From Blasia pusilla (Eukaryota > Marchantiophyta > Marchantiopsida > Blasiales): DNA of 64,000 nt. Shown here piece after piece: positions 10,701 to 22,839 of this stretch; the first letter of the stretch is position 1; the number at the start of each line of letters is the position of its first letter. The stretch is taken from the NCBI GenBank assembly GCA_050084515.1, contig CM114272.1, forward strand, positions 33,046,001 through 33,110,000, in the 5' to 3' direction. The notes beneath the pieces are model-generated. The model was not told where the DNA came from and did no database searches. It worked only from the letters and a program-made list of their open reading frames with translations. The position numbers and the translations under genes are program-made.

Positions 10701-12900
10701 AACGCGTAATGAATACAAAGTCACGCCAGGACCTTCGCCTGGCAGCGCCTCGGCTCCTCACTGCCTCCACGAGTCCACAGCCGAGAGGAGACCGCTTTCT
10801 AGCTAGAGACACGGGCAAAGGGTGACGTTCTCGCTATAACTCTCGGAGTCTCAGCCCGGACTCCCAAAGTGTCTCGAATGAGAAAGGCTGTACTCTGTCG
10901 TAGCCGTGCGACCATAAACCGAGCACGTTCACCATAGATACTCACAGTGTCACACCTTCGTTGGGCGGTGAGACAGAGGAGGGGGTTTGCAATAATGAGA
11001 TGCCACGGTTTAAATTGTGAGAGCTTGGTAGCGACCAGACAGCCAAGGGCAGCCCCAGCAAATGCGGTTACCTTGAACAAATCGGGGAGGATCAGGTCAC
11101 GAGTAATCGTAGCCGGTTAAAATCAGAAATTTCCGTTTCATTCAACTCTTGTGGGGGAAAACTGGCAGGATATGGAGGGTTTTCTTTGCATAGGGTATCT
11201 GAAAACCGGTTCGAAGCCGGTTTTACCGTTCCTGCAATGTATCGGTTCCCGTGGAAAAACTCGCCTTGAAAAACCCTGCCTTGAAGTTGATCGAAGGGTA
11301 CTCACCACTTGTCAGCTAGCGGTACTTGAAAATCCAACCGAAGTCATGTTCACATGTCACATCGGACGCGTGCAGAAGCAAATGCCACAGCCGCGGCCGA
11401 CAATTATTTCAGAAAACGATGTTGTTCCTTCTATTCAACGACTACGACCATTTGAAATCGATGACGAAATAGTGACCGTGAACAGCTAGAACTGGCATAC
11501 TTGCAGACACTTGGCATACTTGTCACCGTTCTAGTACCAAGTGTGGACATGTTTGAAGATGAAATAATTGACAAGCACTCAACTTGACATACTCCTCTCC
11601 AATCCCATGATTTGGTGGAAATCCATACCGATCCTGACGTATTGCATTGCGTTGAGGCCCAAGTGATTCTCACAAGTCTCATGGAAGTCGAGCTCCTCCG
11701 GCTTCTTTCGAATTCAGACACTTTTGAGCCGTAATATGAAATGAAATGAGGGTACTCGGAATTTTACGTTTAGAAATTCGTCCATTAGCTTGAAAGAGAT
11801 GGATCTCTGCATAGATATCCTTCTGTGGTCCCACCCGCTGGCGGCTTGACGTCCATTACTGGAATTGTCCCCGAGACACGAGGAGGTACAAGGACAGCGA
11901 AACAACCATGACGGGATGATGAGAGGGGGATAATTATGACGACGGCCCCGATCTCCGTCATCGAGAGTCTGGGTCTAGAAACTTGGATAACAGCCGGTGA
12001 CTGCGGGAATTATCGACCTTCTGTATGTACGTATATTTAGTATACAGACGAACAGCGTAATACATCTCAACACTGGACACGATTGTCAGGTGCTTCTTGA
12101 ACAGAGACGAGGTGCTCGGCGCAGCTAGGCTCCGAGTCTCCGACAGCTCCTTAGATAATAAACTTGTTCAGTCTATTGCGTGGTGATAAAACGACTAGAA
12201 CAAATCCACTAAATGCGTACTCCGATCAGAACTTAGACGGAGTTATTAGCGCGTGTCATGGAAGGGCCACAATCCCCGCCAACTTCGGGGACCATCCCGT
12301 TCTTCCGGTGCACGGCTTTTTTCCCCTGAACTGAAGTACCCGATATCCACTTGCCGACCTTTCTCCTAATCCGACCAACTCGTGTCGTTCTAATTGTGAA
12401 AAACATTCCTGGTCTGACCATCACCGTCCGTTGATGATGTTTCTATGCAAAGTTGCAAAGCAGCTCAGATTCGTAGATTCTTCCGTGGATTTCTGGGTGT
12501 CGCTGCCTCGGTGGTAAGTTCTACGGGGTTTGCGATTTTTTCAATATGGGTCCTCAATGAAAAGTCCATTTGATCACTCTCGCCTGCACTCCTTGCAATT
12601 GTACCTTGAGGTATGACAACCGTAGAGACAAAATTTGTGGGTTACGAGGTCCCTTTCGGAAGGTCGGGCTCCAGATGGTCGTTTGATAGAAATCACGAGT
12701 TCCCAGCGAATGAGCGAGTTTACGTTCGGGATCTATTCTAGTAAAGGTGCGGGATTAAAAATAACGTAATTTAGAATTTTCCATCATCGCTGTACCTCAG
12801 TGATATAATCTCTTACCGCATTATCCAACGACGAAAATCAAAAAAGGATTCTGCAGTAAATGCAAAACAAAAAATCTAGCTTCCACATGATTTCTATCCT
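7746..12900. other. Long unassigned stretch upstream of the GIF locus
   Basis: Only scattered short open frames occur. The longer ones are 11151-11489 (+, 112 codons), 10799-11080 (-, 93 codons), 8408-8671 (-, 87 codons) and 10309-10545 (-, 78 codons). None carries a domain I recognise, and the frames around them are closed. From about 8.3 to 12.4 kb base composition is visibly more GC-balanced than the AT-rich repeats elsewhere in the window, so it may hold a decayed gene or part of a non-coding transcription unit. I cannot support a gene call. Confidence 0.4.
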
Positions 12901-13959
12901 CGGCTGATATTTAGGCCGACAGTATTTTCTTCAGGTATTGGGCATCAGATTCAGTCATTGGATATCCCTCCGCAAGAATGGCCCTTCGAAGCTCAAAGTC
13001 ATTCATGGGGCGGGGCTGACTAAGTTCACACTGCATTCTAATAAATCCGGTAACACTTAGAACTCAACATTTCAGAAGATTCTCGGTCCTTACGAACAGA
13101 AGTACAATCTCCTCATAACACTGGTTTACAAGAATAGATCAAGTTACAGGATCATAAGAGCCCCCACAGTACACTGCAGAATCCTTCTTCTCAAAAAGAT
13201 CAGGTTGCAGTATCAAAACGGCCCTGACAATACATTGTAAAATCCTTCTTCTCAAAATGGAAATTCTGTCTTACATCGGAGGTAATTGCAGTTGCATCTC
13301 GGAAAGCCTAGTAGAGCACCTTGCGTCATATGGCAATTCCCTACATAGCTGCAACGAGATCTAATCCACTTGATTCAAAAACGTGGCATGCTCATGGAAT
13401 CCTCCACTGTGCTACGCCCAAAAGGCTGCTTCAGCCTTAACTTCCAAAATAGCAGTCTTCAGACTACACCTCATTTCGTACAGACGTTGTACAGACTACT
13501 CAGTTGACCATACCTGCTTGATTTTCGCAACTACATGTCATCCGATGGATATGGTTGAAAGGCACCTGCAACCCCGAGTACCAACCAGTGCAACTGGAAA
13601 TTGAAACCATTCTCCCTCTATGACCAAGTGCATTAGAATTACCAACAGGTTTACATAGACATGATCTACAATAGTTCCCTGGTACCCCGTCCTAAAAGGA
13701 AATGCCACTCAGAAGAACGTCGCCCATCCTTTAAACCAGTTGACTATCTGAGGCCCAGGTTTCAGCAGTAATCCAAACCAGGATTCGTGGACCATGGACT
13801 TGAACGACCGACACTACACAGTAGATTCCGCTCAAACCCTTAAGTTGCCAGTATGTATGAAGAGTGAGTCACACTGAAGACCACACTGGATCCATAGTGC
13901 TGAGTTACATTTGAACTAAGTCGTAACCTTTCCCCTACCATATGCCCTGGCATCTCAAC
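12901..13959. other. Region downstream of GIF, including possible 3' UTR
   Basis: This stretch follows the GIF stop codon in the direction of transcription. No coding exon is recognised. It contains a diverged tandem pair of about 60 bp (13137-13256). The 3' UTR probably lies within the first few hundred bases below 13960, but no diagnostic polyadenylation signal could be chosen with confidence. Confidence 0.4.
13137..13256. repeat. Diverged tandem duplication, about 60-bp unit
   Basis: Two adjacent units both run from AGATCA(A/G)GTT through to AATCCTTCTTCTCAAAA. They share most positions but are clearly diverged. Confidence 0.7.
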
Positions 13960-16843
13960 TCAACTCCCGTCCTCGTCAGATCCTTTCAGATAAGAAGCCT
14001 CAGAATCATCTCCCCCGTGACCATGGCCGGACCCCGAATTGCCTCCTTCCCTTCCACCTTGATGCCCTCCTAAGCTCTGCATATCTGATCCAACCCCGGC
14101 ACCCCTTAGACCTACTCCCTGTTGCATGCCTCCCTCTCTCGAACCTCCACCTTTCCCGTGACCATACTCACCAAATCCAGAACCACCGGATGGAGGCCCG
14201 TTTCCACCCATACCTGATTCTCCTGACATGATGTGAAGACCAGTATTGCCACCTGACATCATACCTTGCTGCCCATGCAGTGACTGCTGCTGCTGCCCAG
14301 ATTGATGGGCTGCACCCTGCCCTTGGCCCATGTACTGGGCTGACCCGCTCCGCTGCCCTAATATAGACTGGTGAGTCATCTGCTGCTGCTGCTGCATGTA
14401 CTGCTGCTGGGCGGCTGGCATGGCATTGGACGCAACAGCCTGCAGATGTCGAAATGCAAATATCCGTCAAGAACACTCACACAAACTAACCACTCACACA
14501 ACTAGTAAGGTCAGGTTTGATATCGGCGATCTTTCCTCCAATTGCACCATCCAAGCTAAACCCATGTAGCCGTTTCCATCCTAGAGAACAAAAACCCCTT
14601 GAATACCACTCATCCGAATATTGACAGTGGAACGCATTAAGAATCCGACATAGATGCATAGATAGCCCAACCACGGAAAGAAGCACAGCTTTCCAATGCA
14701 CGTGTATAAGAAGGCTTTAAAACTCTCTCCCCTCCGGTCGTGTTATCAACAGACAGGTAAGGATAATAATCTATTGTGGTGGATAACACAGATATTGACT
14801 ACCGCGTAAAGAGAAATTCATGGCTTTCAAATCGACAACCTCTGCTGTGACTGGCGCGGAGACCCGTTGGCTGGACAGTTTCGACTACAGCAATGCAGGG
14901 AAACTCTTTCTCCCAAAGGACTGAGAATAAGAAAGTCTTTCGGTGTGTCAGCTTTGGAGGTAAGGCGTCCCAGCGAGTGCACGTTGAGAATCATCCCACA
15001 AAGTGAATGACAACCATATGTCACTCTTGGTCTAAGTCATGGCTTCAGGGCAAAGATGTTTGGGTATATTGTCCCTTGATCCCCCCACTCTTAGCTTACA
15101 CAACCAACTTTAGACTTACCTCGACATCTGAAGACTGAAGCAACCCCTATCCCACGCAGCCTCCAAGTACCGAAGCCTTACCAGACACATAGACCCGAAC
15201 GAGTACCGGGGCTTTGCACCCGATAGACTATCTCGTGGAATAGATAAACAAAAGTGCCACTCAAGTTTGGCTGTCAAGAAGTTAGGTCTAATCTGAATTG
15301 CACCCTGATTTCGAAACGCTCGTCGTCGCGGAATCATAGCAAAGGCATGAAGGTTCAAGCTGAAGGCAGTATCTTGATAAGGAAGCTGACCATGTCATCT
15401 ATGAGTGATGGGTAGGAATAAACATGATATTGCCTAAAATTTCACAGCTCACTATACTAGTTGTCACTAGCTTAACGGCCTCTACTCGACCAAGCCCCCA
15501 CAAGCGAGATGTGCCCCTGGAAGCTTCCAAAAAGACATATTTTAATACTTGCTTTCGACAACCAGACAGCCTTTGCAATTTCATGTACAGGTTATATGTT
15601 ATCAGAGATCCTACACTGGGATAGTTTCAGTGCTCACCTGAATCCCAGGTATTCTTCCGCCTCATCCACATGCGGCTGACTGGTCAAAACGTTGAAGAGG
15701 ATGGGAGAGTAGACAACCATGAGCTACTTGATCAATGTTGAAGATGTTATTCTTCACTCCATTGACCAATACATATTTCTTGCTAATCTCATAAAGATTC
15801 GAAAGACCCGCCACAATCGACCTGTATTACAGAATTTGACCAAATTCCAACCCTCCAAACTATGTCACCAGTTCTTTCACAACCAAAGAAACAAGAATCA
15901 GTCTTGGACCCCTGAAGAGGACAGGCTGTTTCAGGTAGGAAAGTTGATTCATATGTTGATGTGCACTATGAAAGCACAGTTCGAGAACAGACCTCAAAGC
16001 CTTGGCAGTAGCATACCGACAAACTAGATTCATTATTCAGTGGACAACACATTGACACAAACCAGTTTCGCTCGCTTCTTGTTACTTCAGCATCTTACCA
16101 GTAAAATATCCAGGGCTAGCTCCATGATTGAGAGACGCGACAAACCGGGGAGGGATCTTTAGATTACGTTACATCCCAGACTTAACCTACGATAAGAACG
16201 AGACGACGGAGAGGACACTAGATGAAATGTTTCCAGTACATCCACTCAGCATTTTAGAGATCAAAGTAAACTTACGACCACATACAGAATGAAAGAGGGG
16301 GACAAACCTGAGATGACGGCTGGGGTCCTTGAGGTTGCGCATCAGCTATTGCAGCCAAATACATGAGGTTTTGCTGCAGCTTTGCTTGATAACTACAAAA
16401 CCAGACAAAGAATCAACTCTGATTACTGAGGAAGGACGACAAACAACCTAACCTTATCTCTTACACTCTGGTTGCGCGTGTGTTGTGTGATTGAAGTTAA
16501 AGGCTGGTACCGTCCTGCAACTACCTTGAAATGATGTGAAAATAGGTGAACAATTCACTGGATCAAGAGGGAGTACTACGCACGTCGCACACTCATTGAG
16601 TTTTCCGAGATTTTGGTTGTCGAGAATGGCAAGGATGAGTTGCTTGTTCTCGTCCAAATACTGCAAAATACAAAAATGTCAGTTCTTCTTAACAGAAGAC
16701 CCTAAGCCAGGGCAATCTAGAAAGTGATAATTGGGAAACGTCTGTGAGGCACCTCATTCCCTCGTACACTCTCCTAGTCTAACCTTCTGAATAAGTTCAG
16801 TAGTTATTGTGGTGCCCGCATAGGAAGCCATTTGTTGCTGCAT
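13960..16843 (-). CDS. GIF: GRF-interacting factor (GIF/ANGUSTIFOLIA3-like), SNH-domain coactivator, four coding exons
   Basis: Spliced minus-strand gene with coding exons 16784-16843, 16584-16660, 16308-16392 and 13960-14439, 233 codons before TGA. All introns are GT...AG (123, 191 and 1868 bp) and the phases join cleanly; one threonine codon is split between exons 2 and 3. The start is the ATG at 16843, giving MQQQMASYAG. Residues about 10-70 form the SNH (SYT N-terminal homology) domain, including YLDENKQLILAIL, LGKLNECA and LQQNLMYLAAIADAQPQ. The rest is Gln-rich, then Gly-rich, ending YLKGSDEDGS, as in plant GIF proteins. Family knowledge: GIFs are nuclear coactivators that bind growth-regulating factors (GRF) and SWI/SNF complexes and promote cell proliferation in meristems. 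Size and intron layout are normal for the family, and no damage is seen. It is the only intact host gene I can support here. Confidence 0.95.
14440..16307 (-). other. Third intron of the GIF gene (1,868 bp)
   Basis: Bounded by GTTTGT at the donor and CTGCAG at the acceptor on the minus strand. It is much longer than the other two introns. Open frames inside, such as 15719-16027 (+), have no recognisable product and are most likely chance. No transposon remnant was recognised inside. Confidence 0.8.
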
Positions 16844-17300
16844 GCCCGACCGTCTCCCTCATCCACTCGCTATCTCTTCCTCGCGCAACAAACCACAAGT
16901 AGGCTTTCTCCCTGGCCACCCAATCCCAAGACAAATTACACTCCTCTTGAAGAAGGAGAAAGCGAAGGCTCCTCGCGCCTCGGTCAAGCGCACACTTCCT
17001 TTCCAAATATTCGAACTCCACGCACGCAAGCACGCACGGACACACGACGACTGCAGTGCCGTGGGATGCGTTATCCACAACAGTCGCAACTCAACTCTGT
17101 GAACACACCACTTCGCGATCGACAGTCCTTCCCACTCACCGACGAGCTCGAGACTCGACGAAACGAAGACTTCAAACCTTGCGAGAAACTGAAGAAAAAA
17201 TATAAAAATCGCCGAGAAACACTACAACGCGAGCGCGGTTCTACAACGGTGCGGAATGCTCGCTAAAACCTAAAAACTCGGAGCATGGGGCGCTCGCCAG
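16844..17300 (-). promoter_or_regulatory. Probable 5' UTR and proximal promoter of GIF
   Basis: This is the sequence immediately upstream of the GIF start codon. On the minus strand it is rich in GA and CG-containing words. The TATAAAAAT-like word near 17200 is on the plus strand and is not proposed as the TATA box. The transcription start cannot be fixed from sequence. Overlapping open frames on both strands reflect the GC-rich composition and are not called as genes. Confidence 0.4.
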
Positions 17301-17469
17301 TGCATCACTCCTACGTCCGCGCGAGAGTTGGCAGAAACGTTCTCCCACTCTCTCGTCCTCCCTCTCTCGAAGTGAAGTGCGGAAGATCGAGACAGTGTGC
17401 CCGTGAGAGAGAGCATAAAGGTTTGGATTTAGGGTCCCTGCCCCACCCACCGGTAAATCAGTTGACCCA

Positions 17470-17745
17470 CCGGTAACTTTCCACCTAAAAGGGGAATATA
17501 CGATCGTGATGGACGCCGTCAGAAAGGGTATTCTCGTAAGCATCACCGGCGTTAGCAGGAATCCTATACGGCATGCTCTCGAGTTGAACCACCGGGAACT
17601 TCCCACTAAAGTCGGAATATGAGAACGTGACGGGAAGTGTTCTCCAGGCCTGCGATGCGGCAGGCACTCAACGGTGATCGCTAAACATTTTCACATTAAA
17701 AGGTGAAGATACGAACGTGACGGCGAGTGTTTCCCAGCCTATAGG
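17470..17745. repeat. Three degenerate repeat units upstream of GIF
   Basis: Three units of about 55-65 bp, at roughly 17470-17525, 17588-17650 and 17685-17742, share a core of the form AACTTTCCACxTAAAAGgGGAATATaCGAaCGTGAcGG. They lie 0.6-0.9 kb upstream of the GIF start codon. They could be a small minisatellite or multiplied cis-elements. Confidence 0.55.
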
Positions 17746-18349
17746 GTGGAGCTCTCGCAACGAGTTTACTGCGGCACGCCGTTAAGTAGGGCCGTGGAAG
17801 TTGTACGGGCTGAGACAAACATTTGCGCGGGCTTGAAAAGTGTGAGACCTATTGTAGAATTAAAAAGTACTTTTACGGATATGGCGGCGATTATGATAGG
17901 CATAAATCTAAGAGAACTGCAGCTACTAGTGGCCCGGGCCCAGCGTCCCGCACCGCCATTTATCGGATTCCTATCTCTTGTCCGCCGGTCCGGATCAGTA
18001 GTTGGTAGGAATCTGAAAGTCCGAGATTTCTTCCGAGGGAAACTAAGATGTTCTCCCGGTTGAACAGTGAAGCGAAATGAGCGCCAAAATTAACGGTGAA
18101 GATGTCGGGCGTGGAGAAAGATCGACAGCGGAGGGAGACGCTAGAGCACTTTGGGTACCAGCAATTCGTGATTATAAAAGGAACAAAAAAAACTCAAGCG
18201 CAATATTCAATGCGTCAGTCGACATTGAGATCTTCCGAAGACCACTGGAATCCTTGCATTTGGCCCACCACCGTTTACGTGAGACAAAAGTATCTTCCCA
18301 ATCGGAACACATCTATCTTTATTATTAGTAGAAAGACCAAATATTAATG

Positions 18350-20950
18350 ACGGGATTATTTTATTTTTCTGAAGAACGATTAATCTATGTTTGGGGGGAC
18401 AACAAATGATTTAATAGTGAAAAATGTATGTTACTTTTAAAAAGCGAAAATTATTATTTCAATCTTATAGAAGAGTGGGATATTAGTTAAATCTTTGTTG
18501 GGAAGTGGAACGTTATTTAAAATTCTATGGAGTAATGGGATATTCTTTCAACCAAGAATTGGGGCTCTTGAAGGGACTTAGGTGGTACTACTCCTTTATT
18601 TAAGCAAGTAGAAGAATCAATAAATTTGGGAACGGAGGACAAATTTGGGGAGTGGAAGATTGTTTCTAAACTACTCTTACAAAAATCCTCTTTTCATGCT
18701 TTGGAGTGGCATGCTAACTAATATACTTAACTTGAGTTTTGGTTTTTACATTTTAGGGCATGACACCCTTTGCAAGGCATACAATTGACACTTTACTATT
18801 ATTTCTAAATTTTTAAATCATATGTAATGTGATTCATGTATCCTAGTATCAATGCCCATCCTACGCATACGGTCAATTTTTCCAATTCTTACAAATACAT
18901 CTGCATATGCATAGATTTTATGCCACGATTGGTTTAAAGAGTAATTAATAATGATTCCAAAAGTATGCCATGTTAAAATTTGGAATCTCCTAAAATCGAA
19001 TGTCAAAACAATGTGTTAAAAAAATCGAACATGTGGAATAAAATGTGTCCTCCAATGTTACTCCCATTTATAATATATCATGGTTTGTGAATCTTTACGG
19101 CCCTTACATACACTCGTTGCTTTTTTTTCTCATCATCTAGCCTATCCACGTGTCCCTCACACGAATTTAGTAACTAATTCACCCCTCTCATAGGGCATCA
19201 CACTGGTTCGAACCATTCATGATTCTCAATAATATGAGTCAAGCACCAATTTTCAAGGCTACACAATGGGGAGGCAATCCATATGGTTATTCCAAAACTT
19301 TTAAGTCCAAATATGAATCATTCCATCAAACATATACTCACATATATAACTTAGTTTTATATATATATCATAAACATGAAATGCAAGTTTAGTGCATTAC
19401 ATGAATTATTCATTATTACCTCTTGAATGCATCATGATGTCACTTCAATATTCATCTCATCCACATATTCGTTCCTTATAGTCGAAATAATTTTATTCCT
19501 CGAGAACATGATATCTTTAAATTTTCTCATATGCTCCCCATGTATAGTCTTAAAATGGTCCCTAATGTTCTTGCTTGACTTGACATACCATATTTGATAG
19601 TGCTTTGATGACATAGTCTCTAAAGTTCTTATGAACATGCTCATGACTTTCTCTTATCTCTAATAACCTATTTGCGAAAGCTTATTAATGAACATATACA
19701 TCGCTCTTTATACTTTCAACTATAGTATTTATGGCATGTTGCATAATTCTCATTGATACCATAAAGATATACTCTTGACTATTACTCACATAATGTGCGA
19801 TTGACTCCCATGATGAACTACATAAAGTATTTAACAGAAATTATCATTGTAGAAAAAAAATCTACCAAATTGAAAATGTCTCAAATCCCTTGAATATGGC
19901 TCTCTAAAAATATTAAAGAGTTTTATTGACTTTCTTGAATGCATATTAATGAGACATTGGTGCCTCGTCCCATGTAACGACTATTAGCGATCAAATAAGA
20001 TGTATCATAAGAAATATTCAAAATTATCTCACATATGGAGGTTTCATCAAGGATAATAGGAAATTAAAACGTATGTCATACGTCATACGTCCATCCTCTA
20101 GTAATAAAGCAACTAATACAGATAATGTCATTCTTGTAGCACTTCCAATCACACTTCGAACGCTTTCAAAAAATTATTTCTTCCCATTCTCACTTTTACC
20201 ATAAAAACAAAGTTTTCATCGATTGGGATATTTGGTTATTAAGTTCAATCTCCTCATGTAGAGCATTCAAATATGCACATTGCATTAGAAAAAATGTGTG
20301 GTTTTTATGACTAAGCTTCAAATGATTTTCCGAAAAAACTAGTTAAACTATGACTAAAATGATTTAGTTATTCATTTTACACTTATCTTACTCATATAGT
20401 CATTTGCCTATGACTCGAGTAGTTATCGACATCCCTTAGTCATACCTCACTTATCCAATATTTGTGAGCTCGTTTGTGAGTTATGAATAATTACATATGT
20501 TTTTTAGGATTCTATCCTTCAATTATATGTTGTTTCTCATTTATCTTGGGATGGTTTTGTAGGTTATCTATTGTAGTGAAGCATTGAGGCTCTATTTCAC
20601 TAAGTTCCAAACACTTTCTAGCATAAATTGTCCATATGTGATCGTATCAAGATCTGGAAATATTATCACATGGCATTTAAAACCATTTCTAATTTCTATG
20701 TATTTATATCATTTTTCATATTTTTTAATTGTAGTTTTAAATATCCATTTTCCCTTTGAAATTCCATTTTGTTGGGAAAGGTCCAATTTCTCGTTCAATT
20801 GTCACCTTCATCTTAAAGTATACATTCAAGAATGTTAATTCTGATTTAGTGTCTTTAAGTTAGTTTGAAGGATGGGTCAACCAACGAGGAAGACCAATCA
20901 CTTTGATGATCATTGTCTTTGAGTGGATATATCACGAGTATTCTTCTTTG
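18350..20950. other. AT-rich unassigned stretch
   Basis: AT-rich DNA with frequent stop codons in all frames. No protein domain, RNA gene or element end was recognised. The block around 19130-19215 resembles 2640-2730 (shared CTATCCACGTGTCC), so some of this is dispersed repeat. Confidence 0.5.
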
Positions 20951-20954
20951 TATC

Positions 20955-21640
20955 TTGAAGCATCATTGGTTTCTACCATTGGATTGAGTTGAAACTTAGA
21001 GAAATGGATGTTGGTGAGATCTTCTACCACTTCACCAAATTAGATCTCCCATTTAGTCTTATATGATGAAACCATGATTAGGAGATCACTTTAAGGGTTT
21101 ACAAATTTTAATTCCCTCTTTATTTTGGCCTTGGATCCTAAGAACACAATATGTATTTCGACCAAATGGCATGATTTATGAACTCCTTGTTTGAGAGAAA
21201 GGTGAACTTTAAAAAAATTTAAAAAATAGGAAGAGGAGATTTTAAATGAAAATATTTTAAAGGTTTCTAGCATTTTCATATTCTTCTTGAAATATCATTT
21301 GCTCCCACCATTCGATTGAGTTAAAAGTTGGAGGAATTGATGTTGGGAAGGCCTCATCCCACTTGAACAATTCAGATATTCTATTTACTATTCCAAATCA
21401 ATAATTGGGAAACCAAATTTAAAGTTAAGGATTTTTATTTCCCTATTTGGATGGTCATTTTGAGAATTATTTGGTTGGTATGATTCTCAAGACCCCAAGT
21501 GCATATTGTGACAAGTTGCATGATTCATGCATTCTTTTTCAAAGAGAAGGATCAAAAAACAGGAATAAAGAGAAAAGAGGGACTTTAAAGGGAAAATTAT
21601 TTTTTTGCATTTTAATCTTTATCTTGTGATATCATTATTT
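20955..21640. repeat. Two diverged tandem units of about 335-350 bp
   Basis: Unit 1 (about 20955-21290) and unit 2 (about 21291-21640) share an ordered series of words. These are CATT.GATTGAGTT.AAA near the start, GGATGTTGG/TGATGTTGG, CACTT.A.CAA.TTAGAT, TTTCCCT.TTTGG, GCATGATT.ATG.A and a GAGAGAAGG-like block. Divergence is high. Origin unknown. Confidence 0.5.
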
Positions 21641-22129
21641 TCAATCTTGAAATTTTAGAATCAATAATTATCCAACAACAACACAAAAATAATTGAATTT
21701 ATTTTTCTCATGTCATACAAGATGTTTTTTTTTTATTGCAACGATCAAATTTTATAACTATTAGATTATTGCTTGACTTTAGATGATCCAATAAACTATC
21801 ATATTGGATTATATGAATTATTTAATTATTTTAATGCATACATTAATTTTTTTAAATATGTTTTATTTTTCTATATACATGGATTTCAAGCTCCTTAAAA
21901 TAATAAAAAATAAAAGAATATAAATATAGGAATTCTTTTGAAACAAAAGAATGCAAAGTTTTAAGAAGTAAAAATATGCGAAAGGGGAAATCATATTTCT
22001 ACATGCATTAAAATTTGTTGCACATGTACATACAATAATATCTGGAATAGAATACTCCACTATGGGCCTAATGGTGTAGGTTTGAATCTTGCACAAAATA
22101 TTTGCTGGCACACCAAGAAAATGGATATA

Positions 22130-22475
22130 AGGTGGGGCGTATGGATGGATGAATAAAGACGGAGTTCATAAATAGATGAAAGATGGAATGTATGGACGGA
22201 TGAGATCAATACATGGAGCAAGATTTATGGATGGATTTTGGAAGGAGAATAATAGATGGATGGGGTTGAGAGTTGGGATCAACGAATGGAAAGTGGATTG
22301 ATGGAGGATGGAACACATTGACAAATAGATCAAGAATGGACAAATGGAATTGATGGACAGATGGGAGGTAGAAGGGATTGGGATAGAGGGTGCGACTTAT
22401 GGATGGAAGATACGGATGTAGAGTATGACACATGGACGGTAATAATGGATAGATAAACAGATAGAGGATGGGGCA
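22130..22475. repeat. Degenerate GATGGA-rich simple repeat
   Basis: The stretch is dominated by irregular copies of GATGGA, GGATGG and GGATAGA words over about 340 bp. It ends exactly where the chromovirus LTR begins at 22480. No coding content. Confidence 0.7.
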
Positions 22476-22479
22476 TATG

Positions 22480-22832
22480 TGTAACTCTCAATCTCATAAG
22501 ACCACTCTAGAGTTGCTCAAGGGTATAATGCCCCTCGAGGCCTCTCCTCTTCCTTTATATACTTAAAGATAGATACAATGAAAACAAATTAACTCTACTA
22601 ATTTTTATACCACATGTTATATTCGCACCGCATGAGGGGATCTTCTTTGGACTCTAATGTCCCTATTTAATCTTATCACATCTAGTCCCAACCTCATCTT
22701 CATCTTACTTTTTACCAACCTATGGCCCCACTCTCTTTATTTTTCTCATGTCCTTTGTCTTTTCTTTTCTTGGTTTGTTCTTTCCCACTTATACGTTACG
22801 TATCATAGACTCTTACTTAACTATGACTAACA
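22480..22832 (-). repeat. LTR of a chromovirus (Ty3/gypsy), minus strand
   Basis: 353 bp. On the minus strand it starts TGTTAGTCATAGTTAAG and ends GATTGAGAGTTACA, giving TG...CA ends, and it is preceded by a purine tract ATGGGGGGAGG (a polypurine tract candidate). A second copy of the same LTR stands alone at 55731-56078. It lies just downstream of chromodomain codons, as a 3' LTR should. Confidence 0.75.
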
Positions 22833-22839
22833 AAGAATG

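Noticed and set aside
15719-16027. 102-codon plus-strand open frame
   Set aside because: It lies wholly inside the third intron of the GIF gene on the opposite strand and has no recognisable domain.
16797-17266. Several overlapping open frames upstream of GIF, up to 144 codons
   Set aside because: GC-rich sequence with open frames on both strands across the GIF start and promoter. None shows a domain or conserved pattern.
19195-19225. GGTTCGAACC word resembling a tRNA T-loop (B box)
   Set aside because: No acceptor stem, D-arm or anticodon arm can be paired around it. It is a short palindrome within a dispersed repeat.
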